Shown: positions 17,167-26,334 of the stretch, piece after piece
Numbering within the stretch: position 1 is the stretch's first letter
Layout: each line of letters opens with the position of its first letter
NCBI RefSeq assembly: GCF_044326205.1
Contig: NZ_JBIRCY010000043.1
Location: 1 to 64,000 of the forward strand
Reading direction: 5' to 3'
From: Kumtagia sp044326205
GTDB taxonomy: Bacteria > Pseudomonadota > Alphaproteobacteria > Rhizobiales > Rhizobiaceae
DNA length: 64,000 bases
Notes under the pieces: generated by a model
Told to the model about the DNA's origin: nothing
Seen by the model: the letters and a program-made list of their open reading frames with translations, nothing else
The model's database searches: none
Position numbers and translations under genes: made by a program

Positions 17167-18081
17167 ATGCATTTCGAGTGGAGCGACCTGCGTTATTTCC
17201 TCGCTGTCGCGCGCAGCGGAACGACGCTTGGCGCTGCGCGCGCCCTCGATGTAAACCAGACGACCTGCGCGCGCCGCATCACTGCTCTTGAGCGTGCGTT
17301 GAACACCACACTCTTTGAACGCTCGGCGAGCGGCTACAAATTGACGTCCCAAGGCTCGGCCCTGATGGAGCAAGCCCAATTTGTGGAGGCAGGCGCCGAG
17401 GCGTTTGGCCGGCCGGTGGAAGCCCTGCGAACCGAGCGCGGTCTGATCCGATTTACGACGAGCGACTGGATGGTCGAGCAGATTGCGCAAACAGCGATCA
17501 CCCAATTCGCCCGGAAGCGCCCCGACATCCGCATTGCCTTGGAGGTGAGCGACCGGAAACTGGACCTGATCGGAGGTGAAGCCGACGTGGCGCTGCGCGG
17601 TGGTTTCTCGTTGAATGAGCCTGCGCTGATCGCTCGCAAGGTCGCTGAGACCCCGTGGGCGTTCTACTGCAGTGTCGGCTACGCGGAGCGGCACGGAGCG
17701 CCGCGGACAATGGACGAGGCGCTCCGCCGTCCTTTGGCGACGCCCGCCGGACGCGCGGAAGTGCTGTTCAGGGAATGGCATGCCAATGTCAACATCAGCT
17801 ACTCGACCAACAGCACGGCAACACTGGTCGACGCCATCGCCGGAAACGATTTTGTAGGCATTCTTCCAATGCCGGTTGGAGACGCCAGGCATGATCTTCA
17901 TTTTTGCTGCCCCGTTGAACACGTCACGCCAAGCATCTGGATCGTCTATCCGGAACGACTTCGTCGTGCACAGCATGTCCGCGCCTTTGTCGATCACTTG
18001 AGCACCCACACCAAGCATTGGCGCCAACAGCATCGCAGGACTGCGTCTGCAGCGCTGGCCGAGGAAGCGACGGAGCGCTGA
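17167..18081 (+). CDS. LysR family transcriptional regulator
   Basis: 304 residues from ATG 17167. The N-terminal winged helix (LRYFLAVARSGTTLGAARALDVNQTTCARRITALE) is followed by a periplasmic-binding-like effector domain (VEVSD..KLDLIGGEADVALR). Divergent from the GNAT/membrane-protein pair with about 300 bp between, the usual layout for a LysR regulator and its target. Effector unknown. Confidence 0.85.
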   Translation: MHFEWSDLRYFLAVARSGTTLGAARALDVNQTTCARRITALERALNTTLFERSASGYKLTSQGSALMEQAQFVEAGAEAFGRPVEALRTERGLIRFTTSDWMVEQIAQTAITQFARKRPDIRIALEVSDRKLDLIGGEADVALRGGFSLNEPALIARKVAETPWAFYCSVGYAERHGAPRTMDEALRRPLATPAGRAEVLFREWHANVNISYSTNSTATLVDAIAGNDFVGILPMPVGDARHDLHFCCPVEHVTPSIWIVYPERLRRAQHVRAFVDHLSTHTKHWRQQHRRTASAALAEEATER

Positions 18082-18107
18082 CGGAACGGGCGCGATCATT
18101 CCAGACA

Positions 18108-18695
18108 TCATTCTCCTCGCGCCAGCGCCGCTGCCTTCTCGAGGCTGATCTTCTTGGTCAACGGGTCGGCATGACGATGCACCAGCCGCCAGTCCGAGCC
18201 GTCGCGGCGGTAAACCTGGGTGACGCGCAACGACCATTCCTGATCCGGCAGTCCTCCGACCTTCCCGTGCTGCCGCTCGACCATCACGAGGACAATCATG
18301 TCGCCGGTCACATAGGATTGGATCACCTCCAGCTTGCCGCCGCCGTTGCGGAAGTAGGCCGCAAGCTCGGCCAGATGTTTCGGGCTGTCGTCGAAGCCGT
18401 GGCTCGTGGGCCCGCCGAAGGGTTGCATCAAGGTAAAGTCATCGGAGAGCTTGATGAGTGCGGCCCATCGCGTCATGTCGCCGGCCATGAAGGATTCGGC
18501 CTGCTCCTCTGTGCGCCGAATGATTTTGGCAAGCGTGGAATCCGCTTCCGATGACGCATACACCGCGCCGGCGGAAATAGGAGCAGCAAGAGTGAGCCCG
18601 ATCGCTGCGCGGCGCGAAACCCTTGTCGCTCTGCTTCGCTTTGGTTTGATGCTTGGCATCGACTTGGGGCTGAACGTGAACATCCAAAATCTCAT
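18108..18695 (-). CDS. TAT-exported SnoaL/NTF2-like protein
   Basis: 195 residues from ATG 18695 (a start at 18659 is possible). A twin-arginine-type signal (SRRAAIGLTLAAPISAGAVYA) precedes an NTF2-like fold: helix AESFMAGDMTRWAALI, DDFTLMQPFGGP, and strands SYVTGDMIVLVMVERQ, WSLRVTQVYRRDGSDWRLVHRH. This matches small SnoaL-like/DUF4440-type proteins that bind or convert small molecules. It faces away from a LysR gene starting 88 bp off. Confidence 0.75.
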   Translation of the reverse strand: MRFWMFTFSPKSMPSIKPKRSRATRVSRRAAIGLTLAAPISAGAVYASSEADSTLAKIIRRTEEQAESFMAGDMTRWAALIKLSDDFTLMQPFGGPTSHGFDDSPKHLAELAAYFRNGGGKLEVIQSYVTGDMIVLVMVERQHGKVGGLPDQEWSLRVTQVYRRDGSDWRLVHRHADPLTKKISLEKAAALARGE

Positions 18696-18783
18696 ATCGG
18701 TTGGGTCTTTGTTCGGCCCGTGCCGAACGCGGCCTCTCCTCCCACTTTCGTTATCCTGATGCCAGTGATATGATTTCAGCAAT

Positions 18784-19731
18784 ATGCTGCACGAAATTGA
18801 TCTCTCCCGAGCCGACCTCAATCTGCTGGTGCTGTTCGAAGTCGTCTTCGAGGAGCGCCATGTCGGTCGCGCGGCGGAGCGCCTTAACCTCTCGGCATCG
18901 GCGGTCAGCCATGGTCTCGGCCGCCTGCGCCTGCTGCTGGCAGACCCGCTTTTTCTGAAGACCCCGAAGGGTGTCGTCCCGACCCAGCGCGCGGAAGAAC
19001 TTGGCAATGCGGTTGCGGATATCCTGTCACGTGTCAGAAGTGTCGTCGCCACGGCGCAGCCGTTCGACCCAGCAACCTCGACTCGGCGCTTCACCATCGG
19101 ATCGCCTGACGGTGTCTCGGCCGTCTTCTTGCCGCCGCTAATGGAAAAGTTGTCGCGCGCAGCCCCGCGCGTCGCCATCGGCATTCGGCAGTTGCTGCCT
19201 CGGCAAGGCGAGACGTCGCCCGTTATCGCCTGGAAGGATGCGTTGGCCGATCTTGAGGCGCGCGTGATGGATGTGGCGATCGTTCCCAATGAGGAATTTC
19301 CCGCCCGCTTCGCTCGCCACCCGCTCTATCGGGAAGACTTCATTGTCGCAGCGCGCGCAGGACACCCCTTCGCGGCCGATCCGAGCCTGCCGAATTACTG
19401 CGCGATGCAACATCTTGTTGTTTCGCAAACTGGCGACCCGCACGGCTTCGTCGACAATATCCTGTTGGGGCAAGGGCTCTCGCGACGTGTCGCTTTGACG
19501 GTTCCAAATTTCATGTTCGCACTTGCCGTGCTGGCGGCCACCGATTTGATATCGGCACTGCCGAGGCGCTTCGTTGAAATGCAAGCCGCCCGCTTCGGAG
19601 TAGTGGCGGTCGAACCGCCGCTGCCGCTCGGAACGTTTACGCTGAATGTCGTCACGCAGCAGGTTGCAATGCGGGATCCGGGTATCGAATGGTTGGTCGG
19701 CTTGCTCGCTCCGACACCCGCCATTGATTGA
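18784..19731 (+). CDS. LysR family transcriptional regulator (NodD/SyrM-like layout)
   Basis: 315 residues. The DNA-binding domain (LNLLVLFEVVFEERHVGRAAERLNLSASAVSHGLGRLR) has the NLL-F-EER-V-AA pattern seen in NodD/LinR-type LysR proteins, followed by an effector domain with GSPDGVSAVFLPPL. Divergent from the SnoaL-like gene, which is its likely target. Effector unknown; I do not claim a nodulation role. Confidence 0.85.
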   Translation: MLHEIDLSRADLNLLVLFEVVFEERHVGRAAERLNLSASAVSHGLGRLRLLLADPLFLKTPKGVVPTQRAEELGNAVADILSRVRSVVATAQPFDPATSTRRFTIGSPDGVSAVFLPPLMEKLSRAAPRVAIGIRQLLPRQGETSPVIAWKDALADLEARVMDVAIVPNEEFPARFARHPLYREDFIVAARAGHPFAADPSLPNYCAMQHLVVSQTGDPHGFVDNILLGQGLSRRVALTVPNFMFALAVLAATDLISALPRRFVEMQAARFGVVAVEPPLPLGTFTLNVVTQQVAMRDPGIEWLVGLLAPTPAID

Positions 19732-19799
19732 GATACCTCGGTTGCTGTTCTCTCTGGGGAGTCTCGCTGTATCCGGCGCAGTCCGAGCGCCAGAAACCG

Positions 19800-20795
19800 T
19801 CAATGATCTGGTTCGAGCGGCTTGCTGCTCAAACTGGCAACAGCCCGCACCTCCGAAGGCGCAACGCCGAAGCGGCGGCGAAACACCCGGTTGAAGTAGG
19901 ACAGGTCGCCGAATCCCGCGTCGAGGGCGATCGTGCTGATCTTCTGCCCGACGCGCAGCGGATCGGACAGCATCCGGTGGGCGCGGGCAAGCCTTTGGCC
20001 GAGGACGAAATCGGTGAAGGTTACCCCCTCGACTTCGAGCGCCATCTGCACCGAGCGCGGCGTAACGCGATGGCGTCGGGCGACGGCGTCGACCGACACG
20101 TCGCCGTCGAGATTGGCGGCAACGTCCGCCTTGATCGCCTGGAGCCTTGCCGCTCGCGCGCCGCGTTCGCGCGCCTGATCGGCACCGTCACGGGCCGCAC
20201 CGAGCGTCAGCGCGGCGAGGTCGTGGACATGCGTCGCCACGACGCGCTGTAGATTGGGAGTGGCGAGCATCTCCGTCTTGTCCAGCGTCCCGAGATAGCC
20301 TGACAGCAGTTGCAGCGCCTCGCTCTTGCTCGGAATGGGCTGGATCAAGCGGTCGCCATAGTCAGGCACCAGCGGCTCGATCGCCGCGATTTCCATCTTC
20401 AGCGTCATAAAGCGCGCGCCCGGCGCAATGGTCATGTCGACGCCGGCGCCGCCGGCGATGAACATGGCCTCGCCCTCGGCGGAGACCGCCTCGCGGCCCT
20501 GCTGCGAGACGTGTCTGCTGCCCGCCAGATTGATGTTGAGATAGATGTGCTCGGGATCGACCTGCGTTTTCGAGCGGCGGACGCGAAGACCCGAACTGGC
20601 GACCGACAGGATGTCGAGCCCCGGCAGTGGACGCGAGCTTGCCGTGAATTCCGCAAGTTCCCCGTCGGCCGGGGCTATGTCGCATTCCAGCAGCGCGCCC
20701 GTGTAGACATCGTGAAGCATCCCCAGCCGATCCTTTTCGGGCCAGTCGGCGATTGAGAAACGGTTCACGGGGGCTGCTGCGGCGGCGGTCTGCAT
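19800..20795 (-). CDS. AraC family transcriptional regulator
   Basis: 331 residues. The N-terminal ligand-type domain contains the AraC-binding-like-2 pattern (YLNINLAGSRHVSQQGREAVSAEGEAMFI). The C-terminal double helix-turn-helix is clear: VSVDAVARRHRVTPRSVQMALEVEG and ISTIALDAGFGDLSYFNRVFRRRFGVAPSEVR. No obvious partner gene; it is divergent from the broken RTX gene at 21030. Confidence 0.85.
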   Translation of the reverse strand: MQTAAAAAPVNRFSIADWPEKDRLGMLHDVYTGALLECDIAPADGELAEFTASSRPLPGLDILSVASSGLRVRRSKTQVDPEHIYLNINLAGSRHVSQQGREAVSAEGEAMFIAGGAGVDMTIAPGARFMTLKMEIAAIEPLVPDYGDRLIQPIPSKSEALQLLSGYLGTLDKTEMLATPNLQRVVATHVHDLAALTLGAARDGADQARERGARAARLQAIKADVAANLDGDVSVDAVARRHRVTPRSVQMALEVEGVTFTDFVLGQRLARAHRMLSDPLRVGQKISTIALDAGFGDLSYFNRVFRRRFGVAPSEVRAVASLSSKPLEPDH

Positions 20796-21029
20796 GGGCT
20801 TGCTCCGCCGGCGGTATGCAGCGGCAGCGTTACAGGACGATATCGCGCATGCGACGATTTCGTTTCAGCATTATGTCATCGGACGGGTAGCGGTCGCCGG
20901 CGCCGGACCGGCTTTCGTTCCAGTCCTATCTTTCCTTCGCTTGCGTCCAAGAACCTGGATGCCGTCGCCTGTATCTCCTGCCGCCATCGAACCGCCGGTT
21001 CGCAATTCGATCAACCAGGAGTTACTGCA

Positions 21030-23258
21030 ATGTCGATACCATCCTTCTTCGGCCCTGAGTTCGTCGTCAACACGACGACCGCGGGGTTCCAGAGCCATCC
21101 GAACGTCGCCGCGCTGGCAAACGGCACATTCGTCGTCGTTTGGGAGGACGAGTCCGATCCGCTGGGCAACGCGAGCGTGCGAGTCCAGCATTTCGACGCC
21201 ACCGGCGCAAAGATTGGCTCTGATTTCATCGTCAACACGAACGAGTTGTCCGACGCGCGCAATCCGACCGTGACGGCGCTCAGCAATGGCGGCTACGTCG
21301 TCGCCTGGGATCATCCCAGTGCCGACGACGGCGGCGACGGCTCGGGCTCAAGCGTCAAGGCCCAGATATTCAATGCCGCTGGCAACAAGGTCGGCATCGA
21401 ATTCCTGCTGAACGAGCAGTCCGCCCTCGAGCAGAGCGATGTGTCGATCAGCGCGCTGGCGGATGGCGGCTTCGTCGCGTCCTGGAGCACCGACTCCGGA
21501 GGCGGTGACATCGACGTCCATGGACGCGTCTTCAATGCCGACGGCTCGGAGCGCGCCAATGAATTTGCCATCGACGGCAGTCTCGGCTTCGAGGGCACGT
21601 CCTCGACGGTCGGACTGGTCGGCGGCGGTTTCGTCACCGTGTGGGAGGACGCCGGCAATGGCGGCGATGGTGAGACGGACGGTTCCAACTCGCATATCCG
21701 CGGCCAGATGTTCGACGCCAACGGTGCGGAAGTCGGCGACGAGTTCGTCGTCAACAAGACCACGCTCGACCGGCAGTTCGCACCGACGGTCACGGCGCTC
21801 GCCAATGGCGGTTTCGCCGTGGCTTGGACTCATGTCTTCGACGCAGATGACACGGACGTGCGCCTGCGCATCTTCAGCGCCACCGGCGTGCCTCAGTTCA
21901 ACGACGTGCTCGTCGACGGTGACTCCAACGTGAACGAAGGCACCGTATCGATGATCGGCCTCGCCGACGGGAACATTTTTGTTGCCTGGCAGGACCAGGG
22001 CAGCGCGCTGGAGACCGACGGATCGTTCTCGCACATTCGCGGCAAGGTCATCAGCGGATTGACCGGCGGCAATCTGAGCGGCGAGTTCGTAATCAACACG
22101 ACGACGCTGCTCGATCAGCGCGCTCCTTCGGTGACGGAACTCGCCGACGGAAGGGTGATGGTGTCCTGGGAAGACAACAGCGCCGTGGGTCAAAGTTCTA
22201 ACACCGATATCCGCTCCCAGATCATCGACCCGCGCACCGCGGCGGTGAATCTCGTCGGCACCGCGGTCGTCGACGACTAGGTCGGCACCGGTTTTGCCGA
22301 CACGCTGAACGGCAAAGGCGGAGCGGACAGGATGGCGGGAGCGGGCGGCGACGACACCTACTTCGTCGACAACGCCAAGGATGTCATCGTCGAGGCCGCC
22401 GGCAAGGGCGCAGATACCGTAGCGACCAACGTCAGCTATGTGCTGACAGCCGGAGCGGAAGTCGAGATGCTGCGTACCACTTCGAACAGCGGAATTGCCG
22501 GCATCGACCTCACAGGCAACGCCTTTGCCCAGACCATCATCGGCAATGCCACCAATAACGTGATTAAGGGCGGCGGCGGTGCCGACACGCTCCAGGGGCT
22601 CGCCGGCGACGACATCTACTTCGTCGACAACGCCAAGGTTTTAATCGTCGAGGGCGCCGGCCAGGGCACCGACATTGTCGCAGCCTCCGCCAGTTATGCG
22701 CTCGATGCCGCCGCGCAGGTCGAGACGCTGCGCACCACCGCCAACGCCGGCACCGTGCCGATCGACCTGACTGGCAACAATTTTGACCAGACGGTCTTCG
22801 GCAATGCCGGAGCCAATACGTTGCGTGGGCTCGGCGGCCGCGACTTCCTGATCGGGTTTGCCGGCAACGACAAGCTGATCGGCGGTGACGGCGATGACGA
22901 TTTAAAAGGGGACCTCGGCTTCGACAAGATGGCCGGTGGCGCGGGCAAGGACGTGTTCACGTTCTTGACGCTGGCGGACTCTGGCATTGGCGCGGCCAAG
23001 GCGGACCAGATCACGGACTTTGCCACCGGCGACAGGATCAACGTCAGCGCTATCGACGCCATTGCGGGCGGCGGTCACGATGTTTTCAAGCTCGACGCAG
23101 GCGGCGCCTTCGTCGCCGGCGAGATCCACCAGACGGTGTCAGGGGAAAGCCTGGTGCTCGATTTCAACGTCGACGGCGATGCTGCGGCGGAGATGTCGAT
23201 CGTGCTGGTCGGCCACACCGCGCTGCTGTCGGCAGCGGATTTCCAGTTACTTATCTGA
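21030..23258 (+). pseudogene. large calcium-binding repeat protein split by an in-frame TAG
   Basis: One continuous frame of 743 codons broken only by TAG at 22278-22280. The N-terminal ~410 residues are about seven ~55-residue repeats with the pattern PxVxALxNGGFVVxWxD...IRxQxFDAxGxxxGxEFVVNT, as in beta-propeller-like repeat proteins of rhizobia. After the stop the same frame gives VGTGFADTLNGKGGADRM and RTX nonapeptides (GGAGKDVFTF, GGDGDDDLKG) with a serralysin-like C-terminus ending LLSAADFQLLI. The ATG has AGGAG upstream. As it stands only the repeat half is made, without the calcium-binding and secretion part, unless the amber codon is read through. Confidence 0.8.
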
Positions 23259-23322
23259 AACCGTCTGGCAACCCGGCCCGACTTCGCCATCATCCATCTC
23301 TTCTGACGGAGGCAAAGGACAT

Positions 23323-23352
23323 GCCGGAGGCGGTCATGGTCCCGCCTCCGGC
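23323..23352. terminator. bidirectional terminator-like hairpin
   Basis: A perfect 11-bp stem GCCGGAGGCGG / CCGCCTCCGGC with an 8-nt loop, placed between the convergent ends of the RTX gene (23258) and the Hsp20 gene (23366). T-tracts are short. Confidence 0.5.
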
Positions 23353-23365
23353 TGGTTTGGCCGGA

Positions 23366-23884
23366 TCAGTTCTTGCCGTTGATGGCGATGCGCTTGGCCT
23401 TTGCCTGCGCACGCTCGGTCTTGGGCAGGGCGACGGTCAGCACTCCGTTCTTGAAGTCGGCGCTGACCTTGTCATCCTCGACCTCATAGCCCAGCGGTAT
23501 GCGGCGCTCGAAGCGGCCGTAGAAGCGCTCCGAGAACTGACGGTCCTTGTCCTCCGTTTCGGAACGTTTCTCACCCTTTAGTGTCAGCACGCCATCTTCG
23601 AGCATGACCTCGATGTCCTTCTCCTCGAGGCCGGGGACCTCGGCTGTGACGCGGATCTCCTTGTCGCTGTCGGAGATTTCCACGTTCGGCCAGCCTCCGC
23701 CGCCGAAGGAGGAGGGCCTGCCGAGAGCCGGCAGACGGCTGTCGAAACCGCGGAAGACGTCGTCGAGCAGCCGGTTCACCTCGCGGTGCAGCGACAGGAA
23801 CGGGTCGCGATCATCGTAGCGAAAGACGCTCGGAAGCTGGTTGCCGTTACTGCGGCCCCAGGGGATCAGATCACGTACGCTCAT
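23366..23884 (-). CDS. Hsp20/alpha-crystallin small heat-shock protein (class with MSVRDLIPW start)
   Basis: 172 residues. The alpha-crystallin domain runs from NVEISDSDKEIRVTAEVPGLEEKDIEV through GVLTLKGEKRSE to FKNGVLTVALPK, with a C-terminal KRIAINGKN tail. It acts as an ATP-independent holdase in the cytoplasm. The ATG has GAGGAG upstream. It lies downstream of a second Hsp20 gene on the same strand with a short gap, so both are likely expressed from the promoter and thermosensor above 24463. Confidence 0.9.
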   Translation of the reverse strand: MSVRDLIPWGRSNGNQLPSVFRYDDRDPFLSLHREVNRLLDDVFRGFDSRLPALGRPSSFGGGGWPNVEISDSDKEIRVTAEVPGLEEKDIEVMLEDGVLTLKGEKRSETEDKDRQFSERFYGRFERRIPLGYEVEDDKVSADFKNGVLTVALPKTERAQAKAKRIAINGKN

Positions 23885-23896
23885 CGTATTTCTCCT

Positions 23897-24463
23897 CTAT
23901 ATCTTCATGGGTGTGCCTTTCAGCAAAGCTCCGCCAAGAGCCGCACATTCGCGTCCGGCTCCTGGGGCACCATTATGGATTGCTTCAGGCGGCCTGCTTT
24001 TCGGCCTCGATCTTCGCTGTGCCACCTTCGGCACGGCCGCTGCGCTGCCGATCTCGATCCGGCGCGGCTTCATCTCTTCGGGAATCTCGCGTTTGAGATC
24101 GATCGTCAGCAGGCCGTTTTCCAGGCTGGCGTCACTAACTTTTACGTGGTCGGCCAACTGGAAGCGGCGCTCGAACGCCCGGCCAGCGATGCCGTGATGC
24201 AGGTACTCGGCCTTGTCTTCGTCCTTCTTCTCGCCGGTTACCAGAAGCATGTTCTGCTCCTGCGTCATCGACAGCTCGTTCTGGCTGAAGCCCGCCACCG
24301 CCATGGTAATGCGGTAGTCGTCGTCGCCAGTCCTGGCGATGTCATAGGGCGGCCAATTGTCGATGGTTGTCGTCGCCCGGCTCGCGTTCTCGAGAAGGTC
24401 AAAGACGCGGTCGAAGCCGATGCTCGACCGATAGAGCGGGGAAAAGTCGAATGCTGTTCTCAT
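23897..24463 (-). CDS. Hsp20 (IbpA-type) small heat-shock protein with frameshifted tail
   Basis: 188 residues from ATG 24463, chosen because GGAGG lies eight bases upstream (an ATG at 24469 is too close to it). N-terminus MRTAFDFSPLYRSSIGFDRVF and alpha-crystallin domain (IARTGDDDYRITMAVAGFSQNEL, HHGIAGRAFERRFQLADHV, GLLTIDLKREIPEEMKPRRI) are typical of rhizobial IbpA/HspA-type proteins. After VPKVAQ the tail (RRSRPKSRPPEAIHNG...) is atypical; one missing base near 24023 would restore TAKIEAEKQAA and a stop at 23985. About 35 foreign residues are therefore added. First gene of the hsp pair. Confidence 0.85.
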   Translation of the reverse strand: MRTAFDFSPLYRSSIGFDRVFDLLENASRATTTIDNWPPYDIARTGDDDYRITMAVAGFSQNELSMTQEQNMLLVTGEKKDEDKAEYLHHGIAGRAFERRFQLADHVKVSDASLENGLLTIDLKREIPEEMKPRRIEIGSAAAVPKVAQRRSRPKSRPPEAIHNGAPGAGRECAALGGALLKGTPMKI

Positions 24464-24551
24464 AGCCATATCCTCCATTGAGCAACATGGGTACGAGGAG
24501 CGCCAAGAAGCCGGCGCTCCCTGACCATGCCAGTCCCGTTCAGCGACCGGC
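24464..24551 (-). promoter_or_regulatory. ROSE-type RNA thermosensor in the hsp leader
   Basis: In the leader just before the Hsp20 start, TTGCTCAATGGAGGAT has the ROSE signature: a U-Y-GCU segment four bases before the GGAGG ribosome site, able to pair with it. Upstream is a perfect 8-bp hairpin, GGAGCGCC/GGCGCTCC (arms 24497-24504 and 24513-24520). ROSE elements in rhizobia mask the ribosome site at normal temperature and melt on heat shock. Confidence 0.7.
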
Positions 24552-24558
24552 GCCATTG

Positions 24559-24587
24559 ACCTAGGAATCGTTTTTTCGAGCGTCAAG
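24559..24587 (-). promoter_or_regulatory. RpoH-like promoter for the hsp pair
   Basis: On the minus strand CTTGAC (24587-24582) is followed after 16 bp by CCTAGGT (24565-24559), close to the alphaproteobacterial heat-shock sigma pattern CTTGAA...CCTATAT. It sits directly upstream of the ROSE leader. Confidence 0.55.
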
Positions 24588-24690
24588 ACCCCTTACGCAA
24601 CCAAAATTGTCGTCGGAACGTCGATCAGACATGCGACGTTTCCAAACCTCACGTGCTCGGAATGAGTCGCAAATACTGGGAGGCTGCACG

Positions 24691-24921
24691 ATGGCGATTA
24701 CACGTGGCGAGATCGTATCCACCCTCGGGCCGGTCGACGACGAAGTCGTCGCAGAGTTGATGGGAACTGGAGCATCGGCCGAGGAACTTAGAGAAGCATG
24801 GGCTTGGCTCCATAACGACGAGGCGCTGATGGGTGTGGGGCGCCCGCTGCCTGGAACCCGAGTGGGCAGGTTGATCCAAATGCTGGAGCCGGACGAGGAC
24901 GAGGCGTCGCGCACCGTCTGA
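24691..24921 (+). CDS. hypothetical protein, 76 residues
   Basis: MAITRGEIVSTLGPVDDEVVAELMGTGASAEELREAWAWLHNDEALM... The ATG at 24691 has GGGAGG seven bases upstream. Acidic, helical, no signal. It lies between heat-shock genes on the other strand and a DUF982 gene; possibly stress-related by context only. Confidence 0.65.
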   Translation: MAITRGEIVSTLGPVDDEVVAELMGTGASAEELREAWAWLHNDEALMGVGRPLPGTRVGRLIQMLEPDEDEASRTV

Positions 24922-25033
24922 GCCGGCGCATCTTGAACTCGGGCCGCAGGCTGACCACCTCGTTTTGTCGGAAAGGAGCGCTCGCCCTTCAGGTTGCTTC
25001 TTCAAGAGACGATCAGAAGTGCTGGAGGAAGTG

Positions 25034-25318
25034 ATGAACGACGTCGCGTTTTCAGAACCCGTCATCCTGCATTTGCCTGGCATCGGCGACCGTAAGGTCG
25101 CAACCAGCTTCCAGGCGATCGAATGCCTTCACAACGAATGGCCGCAATGGGCGAGAGGCAGGAGCTGGCGCAGCGCTTACGCAGCCTGTCGCGACGCGCT
25201 CGATGGATCGTGTGGGGCCAGGACAGCACGACGAAGCTTCGTCAAAGCCGCAAACCGGGCGGGACTGTTGCCGGGCCGGCGACGAGCGAGCACACCAACT
25301 TGGCACCGGCCGGCATAA
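25034..25318 (+). CDS. DUF982 domain protein
   Basis: 94 residues from ATG 25034 with GGAGGA upstream. FSEPVILHLPGIGDRKVATSFQAIECLHNEWPQWARGRSWRSAYAAC and ARRSFVKAANRAGLL follow the DUF982 layout (strand, helix ending W-P, central helix, final A-F-x-A-A-x-x-A-G helix). Function unknown; the family is expanded in Mesorhizobium. A broken paralogue lies at 12440. Confidence 0.75.
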   Translation: MNDVAFSEPVILHLPGIGDRKVATSFQAIECLHNEWPQWARGRSWRSAYAACRDALDGSCGARTARRSFVKAANRAGLLPGRRRASTPTWHRPA

Positions 25319-25347
25319 GGCGAGGCATACGTGGCGGCCCCCTACAC

Positions 25348-25626
25348 TCAGTGAATCGCGATAATGCCGTCCACCGCTTTCCATTCGGACGGCCGGATCA
25401 AGCGATAGTGGGCGACGCGCACCGAGTGCAGCGCGCCCTCCAGCGTCTCCTTCCAGTAGTCGAGGAAGCCGCGGAGTTTGGGAAAGTCCGGCGCGAGATC
25501 ATACTCCTGCCAGACATAAAGCTGCAGCAGGCTCGGATGATCCGGCATGTGGTAGTGAATCTCTGCGGTCGTCAGGCCATAACCCTCCATCTGCATCCGG
25601 AACTCCCAGCTTACCACTGCTGCCAT
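25348..25626 (-). CDS. usg: Usg family protein
   Basis: 92 residues with GYGLTTAEIHYHMPDHPSLLQLYVWQEYDLAPDFPKL and GALHSVRVAHYRLI, the distinctive conserved blocks of Usg proteins. The family is named for a gene upstream of trpF in some alphaproteobacteria and has no proven function. Here it is in a stress-gene context rather than near trp genes. Confidence 0.85.
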   Translation of the reverse strand: MAAVVSWEFRMQMEGYGLTTAEIHYHMPDHPSLLQLYVWQEYDLAPDFPKLRGFLDYWKETLEGALHSVRVAHYRLIRPSEWKAVDGIIAIH

Positions 25627-25644
25627 TCTAATCCTTTCTCTGCC

Positions 25645-25971
25645 TCAAGCATCCAGTCTCTGGCGTTCTGACCGGCCCATAACCTCGATGCGGTCTGATA
25701 ACGTCGCAGCTGGGCCGTCCAGACGCCGCAGTGCGTCCATGATGGAATCGAACGAGATTGGCTGTTTGACGCCGGTTGGCCGCCTCAGCGCCGGCATGGA
25801 TTCCACCGCGCAGGCGTCCGAAGCCCAAGATGAGAGGATCGCCCTCTTTTCGTTCCGGTCCAGCGCTCCGTCGCGCAGCACGTCGTCAGGATGCTTGTAG
25901 TGACGCGCCGGCGACAGCAATCGGTCGAGCGCGAGGTCCTTGGCTTCGGGTGCCAGTGACGGGATGATCAT
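25645..25971 (-). CDS. hypothetical protein upstream of usg
   Basis: 108 residues if started at MIIPSLAPEAKDLALDRLLSPARHYKHPDDVLRDG (25971); a longer frame to 26097 exists. HYKHPDDVLRDGALDRNEKRAILSSWASDACAVE is a pattern I associate with rhizobial orphan proteins of stress clusters, without known function. It lies 18 bp upstream of usg on the same strand. Confidence 0.65.
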   Translation of the reverse strand: MIIPSLAPEAKDLALDRLLSPARHYKHPDDVLRDGALDRNEKRAILSSWASDACAVESMPALRRPTGVKQPISFDSIMDALRRLDGPAATLSDRIEVMGRSERQRLDA

Positions 25972-26152
25972 CGAAAATCGATTCGGCCCATCGATATCCT
26001 CCTTCCGGTTTGCCGTTCCAAAACTCCGTTCCGTTCTCAATTCGAAGAGCCGTGCATGCCGCATGGCGATCCTTAGATTTTGCTCGACCACGGACAAATT
26101 TCAAGCCCATCGGAAAGGCGGAACCAGCAAATAGTTGCATGTTTTCATGATG

Positions 26153-26179
26153 CTAGCACTCGTATCATTCGAGTGCCAA
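26153..26179 (+). promoter_or_regulatory. CIRCE operator of the first groESL operon
   Basis: CTAGCACTC, a 9-bp spacer and GAGTGCCAA match the CIRCE consensus TTAGCACTC-N9-GAGTGCTAA apart from the outer positions. It is the binding site of the repressor HrcA, about 155 bp upstream of groES. Confidence 0.9.
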
Positions 26180-26334
26180 AAATTTTGCATCAACCTCTTG
26201 AAATGCCGAAATCGCAAAACTAGCTCGAGATGCGCGCGATGCCTGATGAAGGGTCGCCGTGCCCCGCACCGAGCCGATATTACCGGCACGCTGCGGAGGA
26301 ACTTCAAAATCTGTTTGTCCACGAGGAGAACGAC

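Noticed and set aside
18696..19289. N-terminal extension of the SnoaL-like gene over the LysR gene
   Set aside because: The extension is antisense to the LysR gene; the TAT signal and NTF2 domain start at 18695.
18784..19731. Assigning nodD or a nodulation role to the LysR gene
   Set aside because: The DNA-binding domain has a NodD-like layout, but no nod box or nod genes are in the window and the neighbour is a SnoaL-like protein.
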